DNA of 64,000 nucleotides from Streptomyces sp. NBC_00249 (GTDB lineage Bacteria; Actinomycetota; Actinomycetes; Streptomycetales; Streptomycetaceae): contig NZ_JAPEMV010000011.1 in assembly GCF_026342355.1 (NCBI RefSeq), forward strand, positions 62,001 through 126,000. Reading direction: 5' to 3'. The position numbers and the translations under genes are program-made. The notes beneath the pieces are model-generated. The model did no database searches and was not told where the DNA came from. It saw nothing but the letters and a program-made list of their open reading frames with translations. Positions 8,834 to 16,531 of the stretch are shown piece by piece. How positions within the stretch are numbered: the stretch's first letter is position 1; the number at the start of each line of letters is the position of its first letter.

Positions 8834-9502
8834 GTGCAGTCCTTGCTCGCAGACCTGAACCGTCCTGGGGTCAATGCGTTCTTGACGGCCGTGGACAAAG
8901 TCATGAACAGCAATACCTTTCTGCTGAAGGTGCGCACCCAGACCCCGGTCACCCGCGAAAACCACCAAGAGGTGCTCAGCGCTTTCGTCCGCGACCGACT
9001 GTTCCACGAGATGATGCTTGACGCGGATCAGGAACGCGACTGGTGGATGTTCCACGAGGTCCCGTGGCAGACGCCGGACCCCTCGTTGGCGAACTCCACG
9101 GACGCGGCCCCCTGGCTGGTGCCCGAAGATCTCCACCTCGTCCTGGAACCGATGGACGAAGCGGGTTTCCTGGCCCGTCTTCGGTGGATGCTGTGCGAGG
9201 CGTTCAGTCCGCATCACGGCCATCTCGGAGAGGAGCGCGCGGTAGAAACGATCGGGGCCTTCCTGCATGAGGCTTTCGGAACCGGCAGCGGCCCCTCCTC
9301 CAGCCGAGGGACCGCAGAACAGCCGTTTCTGCACGGTTGGTCGTTCGCCGCCGTCAGGCCTGATTTCCTGCCGTCAACCGAGTACTACACCGCGAAGCCC
9401 TGCCCCGACCTGGCCTACTTCGACGGCGGCGAGTCCGATACCGCCACTCTCGCCTACCGGGACGGTGTTTTCTTCCTCCTGCTGACGAATGGATCACCGT
9501 AG
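8834..9502 (+). CDS. Hypothetical protein, immunity-protein-like tail
   Basis: 222 residues from GTG 8834, which follows a GGGAGGG run by eight bases; ATG 8816 is an alternative start. Visible features are a helical N-terminus (LLADLNRPGVNAFLTAVDKV), an acidic, Trp-rich middle (ADQERDWWMFHEVPWQTPDP) and a C-terminus DLAYFDGGESDTATLAYRDG followed by FFLLLTNGSP. That ending resembles several polymorphic-toxin immunity families, but I cannot name one. No signal peptide or transmembrane segment. Codon third-position GC is a little lower than in neighbours, which fits horizontal gain. Function not assigned. Confidence 0.6.
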   Translation: MQSLLADLNRPGVNAFLTAVDKVMNSNTFLLKVRTQTPVTRENHQEVLSAFVRDRLFHEMMLDADQERDWWMFHEVPWQTPDPSLANSTDAAPWLVPEDLHLVLEPMDEAGFLARLRWMLCEAFSPHHGHLGEERAVETIGAFLHEAFGTGSGPSSSRGTAEQPFLHGWSFAAVRPDFLPSTEYYTAKPCPDLAYFDGGESDTATLAYRDGVFFLLLTNGSP

Positions 9503-9530
9503 GCCGCTCTGGGGCCCTGGGGCCCTGAGG

Positions 9531-9986
9531 TCAGGGGTATTGCTTCAGTTCGCCGGGGCGCTCGAAGTAGAACCCGTGCGGCGCTCGGGATTCCGGAGCG
9601 GCGCTGCACTCGCAGGGCCTGCCTTCGCCCTCGACGAGTCGGCTGCCGTCGAGGAGGGGCTTGCCGTCGAATCGCCGGCCGACGGAACCGAACAGGTGCG
9701 TCCCGCGGCTCAGCCGCATCAGGCACGCCACGACCTGCTGCGCCGGGACGGCCAGGCCGTCGGACACCAGGGGCACGAGCAGGAAGAGGTTCCACTTCTC
9801 CCGCGCCGTCGGACCGGTCCACAGGGCGACGATCACCCCGGCTCCGTCCGGTTCGGGAATGCACCCGCGGATGTAGTACGGCTTGGCGATGGGCGTGTCC
9901 GTGTAGTGGCGGAGGGCGGAGGCGACGGCGCTCTGCGTACGGGCGAGGCATGCGCCGGAACAGGTCAGTTGACCCACGTCGGGCAT
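9531..9986 (-). CDS. Hypothetical protein with paired cysteines
   Basis: 151 residues starting MPDVGQLTCSGACLARTQSA. The ATG at 9986 has a GGGGAG site eight bases upstream and overlaps the 3' end of the upstream secreted-protein gene by 22 bases, so the two are translationally coupled. Cysteines at CSGAC and CEC could form disulfides, but no signal peptide is visible. Middle segment: YYIRGCIPEPDGAGVIVALW. A GTG three codons downstream is a possible alternative start. Family unknown; it probably works with its upstream neighbour. Confidence 0.6.
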   Translation of the reverse strand: MPDVGQLTCSGACLARTQSAVASALRHYTDTPIAKPYYIRGCIPEPDGAGVIVALWTGPTAREKWNLFLLVPLVSDGLAVPAQQVVACLMRLSRGTHLFGSVGRRFDGKPLLDGSRLVEGEGRPCECSAAPESRAPHGFYFERPGELKQYP

Positions 9987-10414
9987 TTCTGCACTCCCCT
10001 GCAGTAGGCGGTGATGACGCCGACCTTCCCCTTCGCGCCGGGTGCTTCGTACGCGTCGTCGTCGGTCTTCTTGGCGTAGCGGACCTTGACCACGAAGTCG
10101 ACCTGGCGGCCGTTCCTGATGGCCGACCCCCAGTATTCGAGGTTCCGCTGCTGATCGGAGGACTTGTCGGGCTTGCCGTCGAGCGCGGCGTTGATGAGCT
10201 TGCAGCTGGTGATGCCGTGCGGGCGGGAGAAGTGCTGCCATCCCAGCTCGGAGTTGCCGATGCGGGTGGGGATGCGGCGGTTGTCCCAGTCCGTCTGGAC
10301 GCACTTCTCCGTGGTGTTCCACGAGGTGTCCGGGCCGTTGACCGGGGCGGCGGCCACCAGTGGGAGAAGAGCCGCCAGGACCGCTGCCGTGCGGAGTAAG
10401 GGGGTGGTGATCAT
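9965..10414 (-). CDS. Small secreted protein
   Basis: 149 residues with a clear signal peptide (MITTPLLRTAAVLAALLPLVAAA, cleavage near APVNG). The mature part is about 125 residues with four cysteines (KCVQT, SCKL, YCRG, KCPTW), suggesting two disulfides, and an aromatic, charged surface (NLEYWGSAIRNGRQVDFVVK). First gene of a two-gene leftward unit with the overlapping downstream gene. Possible roles include an inhibitor or secreted toxin-like factor, but no family is recognised. Confidence 0.7.
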   Translation of the reverse strand: MITTPLLRTAAVLAALLPLVAAAPVNGPDTSWNTTEKCVQTDWDNRRIPTRIGNSELGWQHFSRPHGITSCKLINAALDGKPDKSSDQQRNLEYWGSAIRNGRQVDFVVKVRYAKKTDDDAYEAPGAKGKVGVITAYCRGVQKCPTWVN

Positions 10415-10552
10415 CCGTCAAGAATCGTGGTCCCACTGCCGGCGCGTACGCGGACCGCGTACGAGTTCACCCTGATGACGGATCGGTTCAGTGGCATCGG
10501 CCTTGTCAGTGGGGGTGGCTACTGTGTTGATCAGGTACGGACAGAGCGGGCG

Positions 10553-11046
10553 GTGGACGTATGGGTGGGGATCAGGGACCGGGGACCGGGGACGGTCGTC
10601 GAGGTGGCGTACGCGCTGGCATGGGATCTGGAGGCCCGCGCGCCGTGGCGGCCGCTGACCGCCGAGGCGGCGCGGGAGCAGGACGTCGCGGGGCTGCCGT
10701 ACGTCGTGGTGTACCGGATACCGGGGCGGGAGGTTCCGCTGGAGGTCCGGCTGGTCTCCCGGCGGGACCACTACGTCGGCCTGTGGGCCTACGACGACCA
10801 GGGCCGCCGCACCGACGAGCTGGACCTGCGGCTGCTGGACGACCCGAGTCGGCGCTGTTCCGGCCCGGGACACGGGTGACCGACGGGTACCACCCCGTGA
10901 TGACCGTCGTGGAGCCGCGCCGGACCGGGACCCTGCGTGTGCCGAGCGGGCTGCTGGCCGTCTCCGGGCCGGACGACCTCCTCTGCCCGGATGACGACCC
11001 CAGGCTGTTCGGGGAGGACGAGGTCTTCGGATTCGACACCGACTGA
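10553..11046 (+). pseudogene. Hypothetical gene with a one-base frameshift near 10850
   Basis: Coding signal runs from about 10553 (GTG; VDVWVGIRDRGPGTVVEVAY) in one frame to LRLLDDPSR near 10850. It then continues without pause in another frame as ESALFRPGTRVTDGYHPVMT to a TGA at 11046 (FGEDEVFGFDTD). Restoring one G in the run CCCGAG would join the halves as DDPESALFRPG. This is a one-base deletion, either real or a sequencing error in a C/G run. The upstream frame is open from 10427, but a start there would leave only 12 bases to the divergent secreted-protein gene. The joined product (about 165 residues) is an unrecognised Streptomyces-type protein with no signal or membrane segment. Confidence 0.6.
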
Positions 11047-11392
11047 CCCGGTACGCCCGTGACGAGCGGCGGGTCCACCGGGACCTGGAGCCGCTCGCAT
11101 GCCGACGGTGCTCCAGGACGGCGGTGTCGACGACGGGGCGTAGGCGGCACCGAGGCCGAGGACACCGAGGACGAGGACCCGCGCCCGTGTCCACCGGCTG
11201 ACTCACCCCTGCCGCGTGGTTCAGTGGTTCGGCCGGTGCCGATCTTCCAAGGTCTCGCCCTCGCGCCATGCCGGGGACCCGGCCACGGCGCGAGCCCGAA
11301 GAAAATCGGACGGCGATGTCGAGAACCTGGGACCGGCTCCGTCCCCGTAGTGAACGCGACCGGAACGGGTCGCACCAGCGAGGAGAGACACC
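11047..11392. other. Intergenic stretch, no supported gene
   Basis: About 345 bases. A hydrophobic reading on the minus strand (RVLVLGVLGLGAAYAPSS) resembles a signal peptide but lacks a start codon and a convincing continuation. The promoter of the DGPF-sigma pair should be near the right edge. Confidence 0.45.
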
Positions 11393-11800
11393 ATGGCCAA
11401 GTACTTGCTGCTCAAGCACTACCGCGGCGCCCCGGCTTCGGTCAACGACGTGCCGATGGCCCAGTGGACGCCGGAGGAGATCTCGGCCCACGTGCAGTAC
11501 ATGAACGACTTCGCGGCCCGGCTGGAGAAGACCGGCGAGTTCGTCGACAGCCAGGCGCTGGCCCCCGAGGGGACCTTCGTCCGGTACGACGGTGAGGGGC
11601 GCCCGCCGGTCACGGACGGGCCGTTCGCCGAGACCAAGGACGTCATCGCCGGCTGGATGGTGATCGACGTCGACAGCTACGAGCGCGCCGTCGAGCTGGC
11701 CGGGGAGCTGTCGGCCGCGCCCGGTGCGGGCGGGAAGCCGATCCACGAGTGGCTGGAGCTGCGCCCGTTCCTGGGCGTGCACCCCACCATCACGGAGTGA
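11393..11800 (+). CDS. YCII/DGPF-domain protein, partner of ECF42 sigma factor
   Basis: 135 residues, start MAKYLLLKHYRGAP with an AGGAGAG site upstream. It carries the diagnostic VTDGPFAETKDVIAGWMVID segment of the YciI-like DGPF family, which folds as an alpha-beta barrel dimer. Genes of this family are known to sit beside ECF42-type sigma factors, and one starts eight bases downstream here. The protein is thought to act with the sigma factor in an unknown response; its enzymatic role is not proven. Length and motif are normal. Confidence 0.88.
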   Translation: MAKYLLLKHYRGAPASVNDVPMAQWTPEEISAHVQYMNDFAARLEKTGEFVDSQALAPEGTFVRYDGEGRPPVTDGPFAETKDVIAGWMVIDVDSYERAVELAGELSAAPGAGGKPIHEWLELRPFLGVHPTITE

Positions 11801-11807
11801 CCGCTCA

Positions 11808-12980
11808 GTGCCTCAGGTGCCCCGGGTGACTCAGATGGACGAGGCCCTGCTGCGCAGCCTCACTCCGAGCGTACTCGCCGTCCTCGTCCGCCGCGGAGCC
11901 GACTTCGCGGCGGCCGAGGACGCCGTGCAGGAGGCCCTCCTCGAGGCGGTCCGCGTCTGGCCGGCCGACCCGCCGCGGGACGCGAAGGGCTGGCTGATCA
12001 CCGTCGCCTGGCGCAAGTTCCTCGACGCGCTGCGGGCGGACGCCGCCCGCCGCCGGCGTGAGGACCTCGTCGACGAGGAACCGGCGCCCGGGCCCGCGAG
12101 CGCCGAGGACGACACCCTCCGGCTGTACTTCCTGTGCGCCCACCCGTCGCTGACGCCGTCCTCCGCCGTCGCGCTCACGCTGCGCGCCGTCGGCGGGCTC
12201 ACCACCCGCCAGATCGCCCAGGCCTACCTGGTACCCGAGGCGACCATGGCGCAGCGCATCAGCCGGGCCAAGCGCACCGTCTCCGACGTGCGCCTCGACC
12301 GGCCCGGCGATGTCGCCACCGTGCTCCGCGTCCTCTACCTGGTCTTCAACGAGGGCTACTCCGGTGACGTCGACCTCGCCGCCGAGGCCATCCGGCTCAC
12401 CCGACAGCTCGCGGCCGCCGTCGACCACCCCGAGGTGGCGGGGCTGCTGGCCCTCATGCTGCTCCACCACGCCCGGCGCGCGGCCCGGACCGCGCCCGAC
12501 GGCAGCCTGGTGCCGCTCGCCGAGCAGGACCGCAGCCGGTGGGACACGCGGCTGATCGCCGAGGGCGTCGTGATCCTCCAGGCGGCCCTCGCCCGCGACC
12601 GGCTGGGCGAGTTCCAGGCCCAGGCCGCCATCGCGGCGCTCCACGCCGACGCGCCCACCGCCGAGGAGACCGACTGCGTGCAGATCGTCGAGTGGTACGA
12701 CGAGCTCACGCGCCTGACCGACAGCCCCGTCGTACGGCTCAACCGCGCGGTCGCCGTCGGGGAGGCCGACGGGCCCCGCGCCGGCCTGACGGCGCTCGCC
12801 GAGCTGGACGCCTCACTGCCCCGCCACGCGGCGGTGGCGGCGTACCTCCACGAACGCGACGGTGACCTGGCGACGGCGGCGCGGCTGTACGCCGAGGCGG
12901 CCCACAAGGCGCCCAACCTCGCCGAGCGCGACCACCTGACCCGCCAGGCCGCCCGGCTCAACGCCCGCCGATGCCGCTGA
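11808..12980 (+). CDS. ECF42-type RNA polymerase sigma factor with C-terminal TPR extension
   Basis: About 390 residues. Region 2 lies in the first 80 residues (DFAAAEDAVQEALLEAVRVW, then KGWLITVAWRKFLDALRA). Region 4 is GLTTRQIAQAYLVPEATMAQ followed by RISRAKR. A long helical C-terminal half (LVFNEGYSGDVDLAAEAIRL, HHARRAARTAPDGSLVPL) is typical of the ECF42 group, where this extension is needed for activity in place of an anti-sigma factor. Start choice is uncertain among GTG 11808, 11817 and 11826 and ATG 11835. The gene follows the DGPF partner by eight bases, forming a two-gene operon. Confidence 0.87.
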   Translation: MPQVPRVTQMDEALLRSLTPSVLAVLVRRGADFAAAEDAVQEALLEAVRVWPADPPRDAKGWLITVAWRKFLDALRADAARRRREDLVDEEPAPGPASAEDDTLRLYFLCAHPSLTPSSAVALTLRAVGGLTTRQIAQAYLVPEATMAQRISRAKRTVSDVRLDRPGDVATVLRVLYLVFNEGYSGDVDLAAEAIRLTRQLAAAVDHPEVAGLLALMLLHHARRAARTAPDGSLVPLAEQDRSRWDTRLIAEGVVILQAALARDRLGEFQAQAAIAALHADAPTAEETDCVQIVEWYDELTRLTDSPVVRLNRAVAVGEADGPRAGLTALAELDASLPRHAAVAAYLHERDGDLATAARLYAEAAHKAPNLAERDHLTRQAARLNARRCR

Positions 12981-13171
12981 CCTGTCGCCCTCCGTGGCGT
13001 CGCCCGTCCTGCACGACACGCCGCGCACCTGGCCCACGTACGCTCTGAACTGGGCGGACATCACCGTTCACTGCACCCCGCCCGACGGGCTGTCACCTCC
13101 GGGCCACCACCCTCCGTAGCGTGGACAGTGACACAGGAACACAGGAACGACTCCCCCGGAGGCGGGTACTC

Positions 13172-13510
13172 ATGTCCGAGATCCTGATCAACACCAGCAC
13201 CACCGGCGACCAGGGGCAGCCCACGGTCGCCGCCCTCTTCGGGACCCACTACCTGGTCTGCTGGAGCGACAGCGACGACGGCACGATCAAGGGCCAGCTC
13301 CTCAAGGCCGACGGCGCCACGACCACCGCCTCCGCGCCCGGCGGTACGGCGGCCCCGACGGGGCGCCGGTGGGCGACGAGTTCACCGTGCCGGCCGGCGA
13401 CGGACTCCACGTCGGCCTGGTCCGACGAGGGCGGCGCGGCCAGCGACACCTCGGGGTCCGCCGTCCGCGGCCGCGCGTACACGGTCACCTCACAGGGCCA
13501 GCTGCTGTAG
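13172..13510 (+). pseudogene. Degenerate repeat-type protein with two compensating frameshifts
   Basis: ATG 13172 with a GGAGG site starts MSEILINTSTTGDQGQPTVA, then LFGTHYLVCWSDSDDGTIKG and QLLKADG. This matches the repeat of large bacterial surface proteins of the form '...TTGDQ..P.VA.L..G..VV.W.S.D.DG...G...ADG.PVG.EF.V'. At about 13340 the family-like reading moves to another frame (RYGGPDGAPVGDEFTVPAGDG). It returns near 13415 (AWSDEGGAASDTSGSAVRGRAYTV). The literal frame therefore runs through nonsense in the middle. Two nearby indels in GC-rich sequence, real or artefactual, would explain this. As written the product is 112 residues. Confidence 0.5.
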
Positions 13511-13603
13511 CCGCTGGCCCAGCACCAGAACGCGACGGGCAGGCGGCAGAAGAGGCCCACAGGAAGTCGCCGAGGCCCCTCACCACCGCGCAGCCCAACT
13601 ACG

Positions 13604-14587
13604 GTGTCCGGTGTGACCACCGTGAACCCGAGCGTCGACGCGCTCCTCGCTGACATACCCGAACTCGCCGCGTACGCCCGCAAGGCCACCTTGCTCCGGC
13701 CGGAAGCGGGCCGTCCCACCTCCCGCGACAGTCATGTGGGCGGTCCGTTGCTGTGGCCGGCCGACGAGGCGTGGCCCGTGTGTGAGGGGCCGCACCTCGT
13801 CGCGGTGCGGGAGAAGCTGTCCGACGAGGACCGGGAGACGTGGCAGCGGATCGACCGCGCCATGCGGGACCGGCGGGCGGGCAGGCCGAACGCCGCGTAC
13901 GAACTCACGCACGAGGAAGCCGAGACCGAGTCCCGCATCATGGACGGCGCCGGCGCCCTCGACATGATCACCTGGGAGCGGATCCGCCGGGTCCCGGTGC
14001 CCACCGTGCCGGGCGTACCGCTGGTGCCCGTGCTCCAGCTCCGCGCGCAGGACGTACCGACGGTCGACTGGCCGGAGGGGACGGACGTACTGCAGGTGCT
14101 GTGGTGCCCGGAGGAACACGCCGATCTGCCGGGGCAGTCGTACTACTGGGGTCCTTCGGTCGAGCTGCGCCACCGTTCGGCGGCGTCGGTCGGCGCCGTC
14201 CTGGAGCGGCCCGTGCCGACGGATGCCGTGGACGGTTATCTGCCCCGGCCCTGTGTCCTCGATCCGCTGGAGGTGACCGACCTTCCGGACGGGGACGAGC
14301 TCCCGGAGGAACTCCTCGTACGGGCCGACGCCTGGGCGGAGGCCCGCGACACCGAGTACCACCGCGAGCTGTCCTGCCACGCGGGCTGGAAGGCCGGGGG
14401 CTGGCCGAGCTGGCACCTGACGGACCTGGAGCCGGTCGACTGCCCGTCCTGCGGAGCGCGGACCCGGCTGCTCCTGACGGTGGACAGCGGCAAGGACCCC
14501 AACCTCAACGTCGGCCGGTTCGGCGAACTCCGCGTCTTCACCTGCCCGCTGGACGCCGCGCACCCGATCCGCCTGAACATCCAGTAG
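13604..14587 (+). CDS. DUF1963/YwqG-like protein with C-terminal zinc ribbon
   Basis: 327 residues. The end of the protein (WPSWHLTDLEPVDCPSCGAR, then LLLTVDSGKD, FGELRVFTCPLDAAHPIRLN) matches the YwqG-like pattern of 'G...W....CP.CG..M..LLQID...G...F.C'. CPSCG plus a later Cys could bind a metal. The N-terminal part contains SRDSHVGGPLLWPADEAWPV, the usual 'GG.P..P....WP' opening of the family. The start may be GTG 13604 or GTG 13613; neither has a clear ribosome site. Cytoplasmic, function unknown. Confidence 0.7.
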   Translation: MSGVTTVNPSVDALLADIPELAAYARKATLLRPEAGRPTSRDSHVGGPLLWPADEAWPVCEGPHLVAVREKLSDEDRETWQRIDRAMRDRRAGRPNAAYELTHEEAETESRIMDGAGALDMITWERIRRVPVPTVPGVPLVPVLQLRAQDVPTVDWPEGTDVLQVLWCPEEHADLPGQSYYWGPSVELRHRSAASVGAVLERPVPTDAVDGYLPRPCVLDPLEVTDLPDGDELPEELLVRADAWAEARDTEYHRELSCHAGWKAGGWPSWHLTDLEPVDCPSCGARTRLLLTVDSGKDPNLNVGRFGELRVFTCPLDAAHPIRLNIQ

Positions 14588-14699
14588 CCGCCGGGCCGCC
14601 GGGCCGTCGGGCTGGGCCGTGACGAAGCGACACGGCTGACCCTACGGGGTCGTCACGCGCGGCCGGCCAGCCCGGTCCGCAGCTCCGGCCGGCCCGCCG

Positions 14700-15437
14700 T
14701 CAGCTCGGGGTGAGGAGGCAGAACTCGTTGCCTTCCGGGTCGGCCAGGACCGTCCACGGCACGTCGCCCTGGCCGAGGTCGATGTCGGTGGCGCCGAGAA
14801 CCCGCAGCCGGGCCGCCTCCGCCGCATGGTCGTCTCCGGGGTACGGGCGGAGGTCGAGGTGGATGCGGTTCTTCACGGTCTTCACGTCGGGTGTGCGGAT
14901 GAACTCCAGGTACGGGCCGACGCCCTTGGAAGAACGCAGCCGCGCATGACCGTCGGTCACCTCGTGCAGGGTCCAGTCCATCGCCTCGCCCCAGAACCGG
15001 GCCATGGCCCGCGGATCGGCGCAGTCGACCACCACCGCGGCCATCGGCCCGGTGTCCCGGTACATCGATCGCGGCTCCAGCACGCAGAACTCGTTGCCCT
15101 CCGGGTCGGCGAGGACCGTCCACGGGACGTCGCCCTGGCCCACGTCGGCGGGCGTCGCGCCGAGGGCCTCGAGGCGCGCGACCAGCTCTGCCTGATGGGC
15201 CGCGGAGGTGGTGGCGAGGTCGATGTGCACCCGGTTCTTCCCGGTCTTGGGTTCCGGTACGCGAATGACGTCGACGCAGACGGCGACGGGGTCGGGATAG
15301 ACGAAGCCCACGGGTTCGAGGTTGGTCACGCCGGGTCCCTCGCTGTCGACACCCCAGCCGAGCACCTCCGCCCAGAACCGGCCCAGCGTGGAGTCGTCCC
15401 GAGCGTTCATCGCGATTTGCACAAGCCGTGTCGTCAT
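14700..15437 (-). CDS. Tandem VOC (glyoxalase/bleomycin-resistance-fold) protein
   Basis: 245 residues containing two VOC modules of about 120 residues each. Module ends are nearly identical: DVGQGDVPWTVLADPEGNEF at about 104-123 and DLGQGDVPWTVLADPEGNEF near the C-terminus. Each module also has a KNRVHIDL or KNRIHLDL strand that normally supplies a metal-binding His. Start ATG 15437 (MTTRLVQIAMNARDDSTLG). The repeats make an intramolecular version of the usual dimer. Substrate unknown; relatives include resistance proteins and glyoxalase-like enzymes. Convergent with the DUF1963-like gene on its left. Confidence 0.85.
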   Translation of the reverse strand: MTTRLVQIAMNARDDSTLGRFWAEVLGWGVDSEGPGVTNLEPVGFVYPDPVAVCVDVIRVPEPKTGKNRVHIDLATTSAAHQAELVARLEALGATPADVGQGDVPWTVLADPEGNEFCVLEPRSMYRDTGPMAAVVVDCADPRAMARFWGEAMDWTLHEVTDGHARLRSSKGVGPYLEFIRTPDVKTVKNRIHLDLRPYPGDDHAAEAARLRVLGATDIDLGQGDVPWTVLADPEGNEFCLLTPS

Positions 15438-15589
15438 GCCGCCGACCCTATGCACGCCCACCTGCGACGACAAACGGATATCCCCGTCGCCGCGCGGACA
15501 CCGACCAGCCCGCCGGCGGCGGATTCCGCGTGCCCGCCCGTCGGTTCCGGCTCCGAGCGACCGCCGTAGGTTTCCGGCCATGGGAACGA

Positions 15590-16125
15590 CAACACAGCCC
15601 GACACGATCGAGCCGATCGAGGTGATCCGGCTGGATGCCGTCGAGGAAGCCGAGCAAGACGGTGAGGCGGGCAGTGAGGCGGACGAGCCGCTGAGCGCCG
15701 ACTGGCCCCGAGCCGGCCGTTCGGCCCACCTCCGCTTCATCGCCGAAGACCCCTACGTGGTCGAAGTGCACGACGGGCCCAGTACTCAGATCGTCGTCTC
15801 CGTGCCGCTCGACATGGGCGAGGAGTGGATAGCCGAGTCCAGGAGCCCTCTCGCGGCAGCCCGGACGTCAGCCGCGTGGTCTCGGAGGAGCAGGACGGTG
15901 CAGTCGTCGGCCTCGAAGCGCTCGGTGTGCTCCCAGCCGTCGGTGAGCTGGCCGATCTCGGCGTCGTCCAGGCAGATCCCGCGCAGGTCCGCGCGGTGCC
16001 GGTCGGCGTGCGGGGTGATCACGCACAGGGTGCCGCCGGGTGCGAGCAGCGCGGCGAGTTCGGCCACCGTGCGGGTGCGGTCGGGCAGGTGGGCCAGCGC
16101 CCGCCGCAGGGTGATGACGCGGTAG
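15590..16125 (+). CDS. Acidic hypothetical protein, C-terminus probably not native
   Basis: From ATG 15590 the first 85 residues look genuine: MGTTTQPDTIEPIEVIRLDA, an acidic stretch (EEAEQDGEAGSEADEP), then RSAHLRFIAEDPYVVEVHDG and QIVVSVPLDMGEEWIAESR. After about 15840 the frame runs antisense through the methyltransferase gene and becomes Ser/Arg-rich. The natural 3' end seems to have been lost, and the gene now reads through into a convergent neighbour to a stop at 16125. Whether a protein is made is unknown. No family recognised. Confidence 0.35.
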
Positions 16126-16451
16126 CCGGCTCCGGCGGGCGGGAGGGCGGCGATGCCGCCGTGGGTGACGTCGAGCCGGTGGTAGGTGATCCCGTACGAC
16201 GGGGCCGCGCGGGCCCGCTCGATGGCGGCCGCGGCCCAGTCCACCGCGTCGACCTGGTAGCCGGCTGCGGCGAGGAGTCGGGCCAGTTCGCCGGTGCCGC
16301 AGGCGACGTCCAGGGCCCGGGGGGCGAGCGCATTCGACGGGAGGGCCAGATGGGCGTGGAGGAGGGACTTCTCACGGTCGGTCAGCGGGCGGAAGTCCCG
16401 GCCGCCGGCGTAGTGGTCGTGCCAGTCCTGTGCGGTCGGTGCGGTGCTCAT
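15786..16451 (-). CDS. Class I SAM-dependent methyltransferase
   Basis: 221 residues. SAM-binding motif I is ALDVACGTGELARLLAAAGY at about 45-64, followed by VDAVDWAAAAIERARA (motif II, acidic residue at the ribose) and LLAPGGTLCVITPH (post-III). The N-terminus (MSTAPTAQDWHDHYAGGRDF) matches small-molecule methyltransferases of the UbiE/TehB-like superfamily. The last 16 residues (SAIHSSPMSSGTETTI) extend into the antisense gene and may be read-through of a former intergenic region. It follows the NUDIX-kinase gene by 80 bases in the same direction, so it may belong to the operon that starts at the ABC transporter. Confidence 0.83.
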   Translation of the reverse strand: MSTAPTAQDWHDHYAGGRDFRPLTDREKSLLHAHLALPSNALAPRALDVACGTGELARLLAAAGYQVDAVDWAAAAIERARAAPSYGITYHRLDVTHGGIAALPPAGAGYRVITLRRALAHLPDRTRTVAELAALLAPGGTLCVITPHADRHRADLRGICLDDAEIGQLTDGWEHTERFEADDCTVLLLRDHAADVRAAARGLLDSAIHSSPMSSGTETTI

Positions 16452-16531
16452 GCGGTGCGTGTGCTCCCCTTTTCGGTCGATCGCTTCAGCGCGGTCGAGG
16501 CGTACGACGTCCGTCTGCGCCTACGTCGGCA

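Noticed and set aside
10789..11230. Minus-strand reading with signal-peptide-like RVLVLGVLGLGAAYAPSS.
   Set aside because: No start codon or ribosome site, and the plus-strand frameshifted gene explains the coding signal in most of it.
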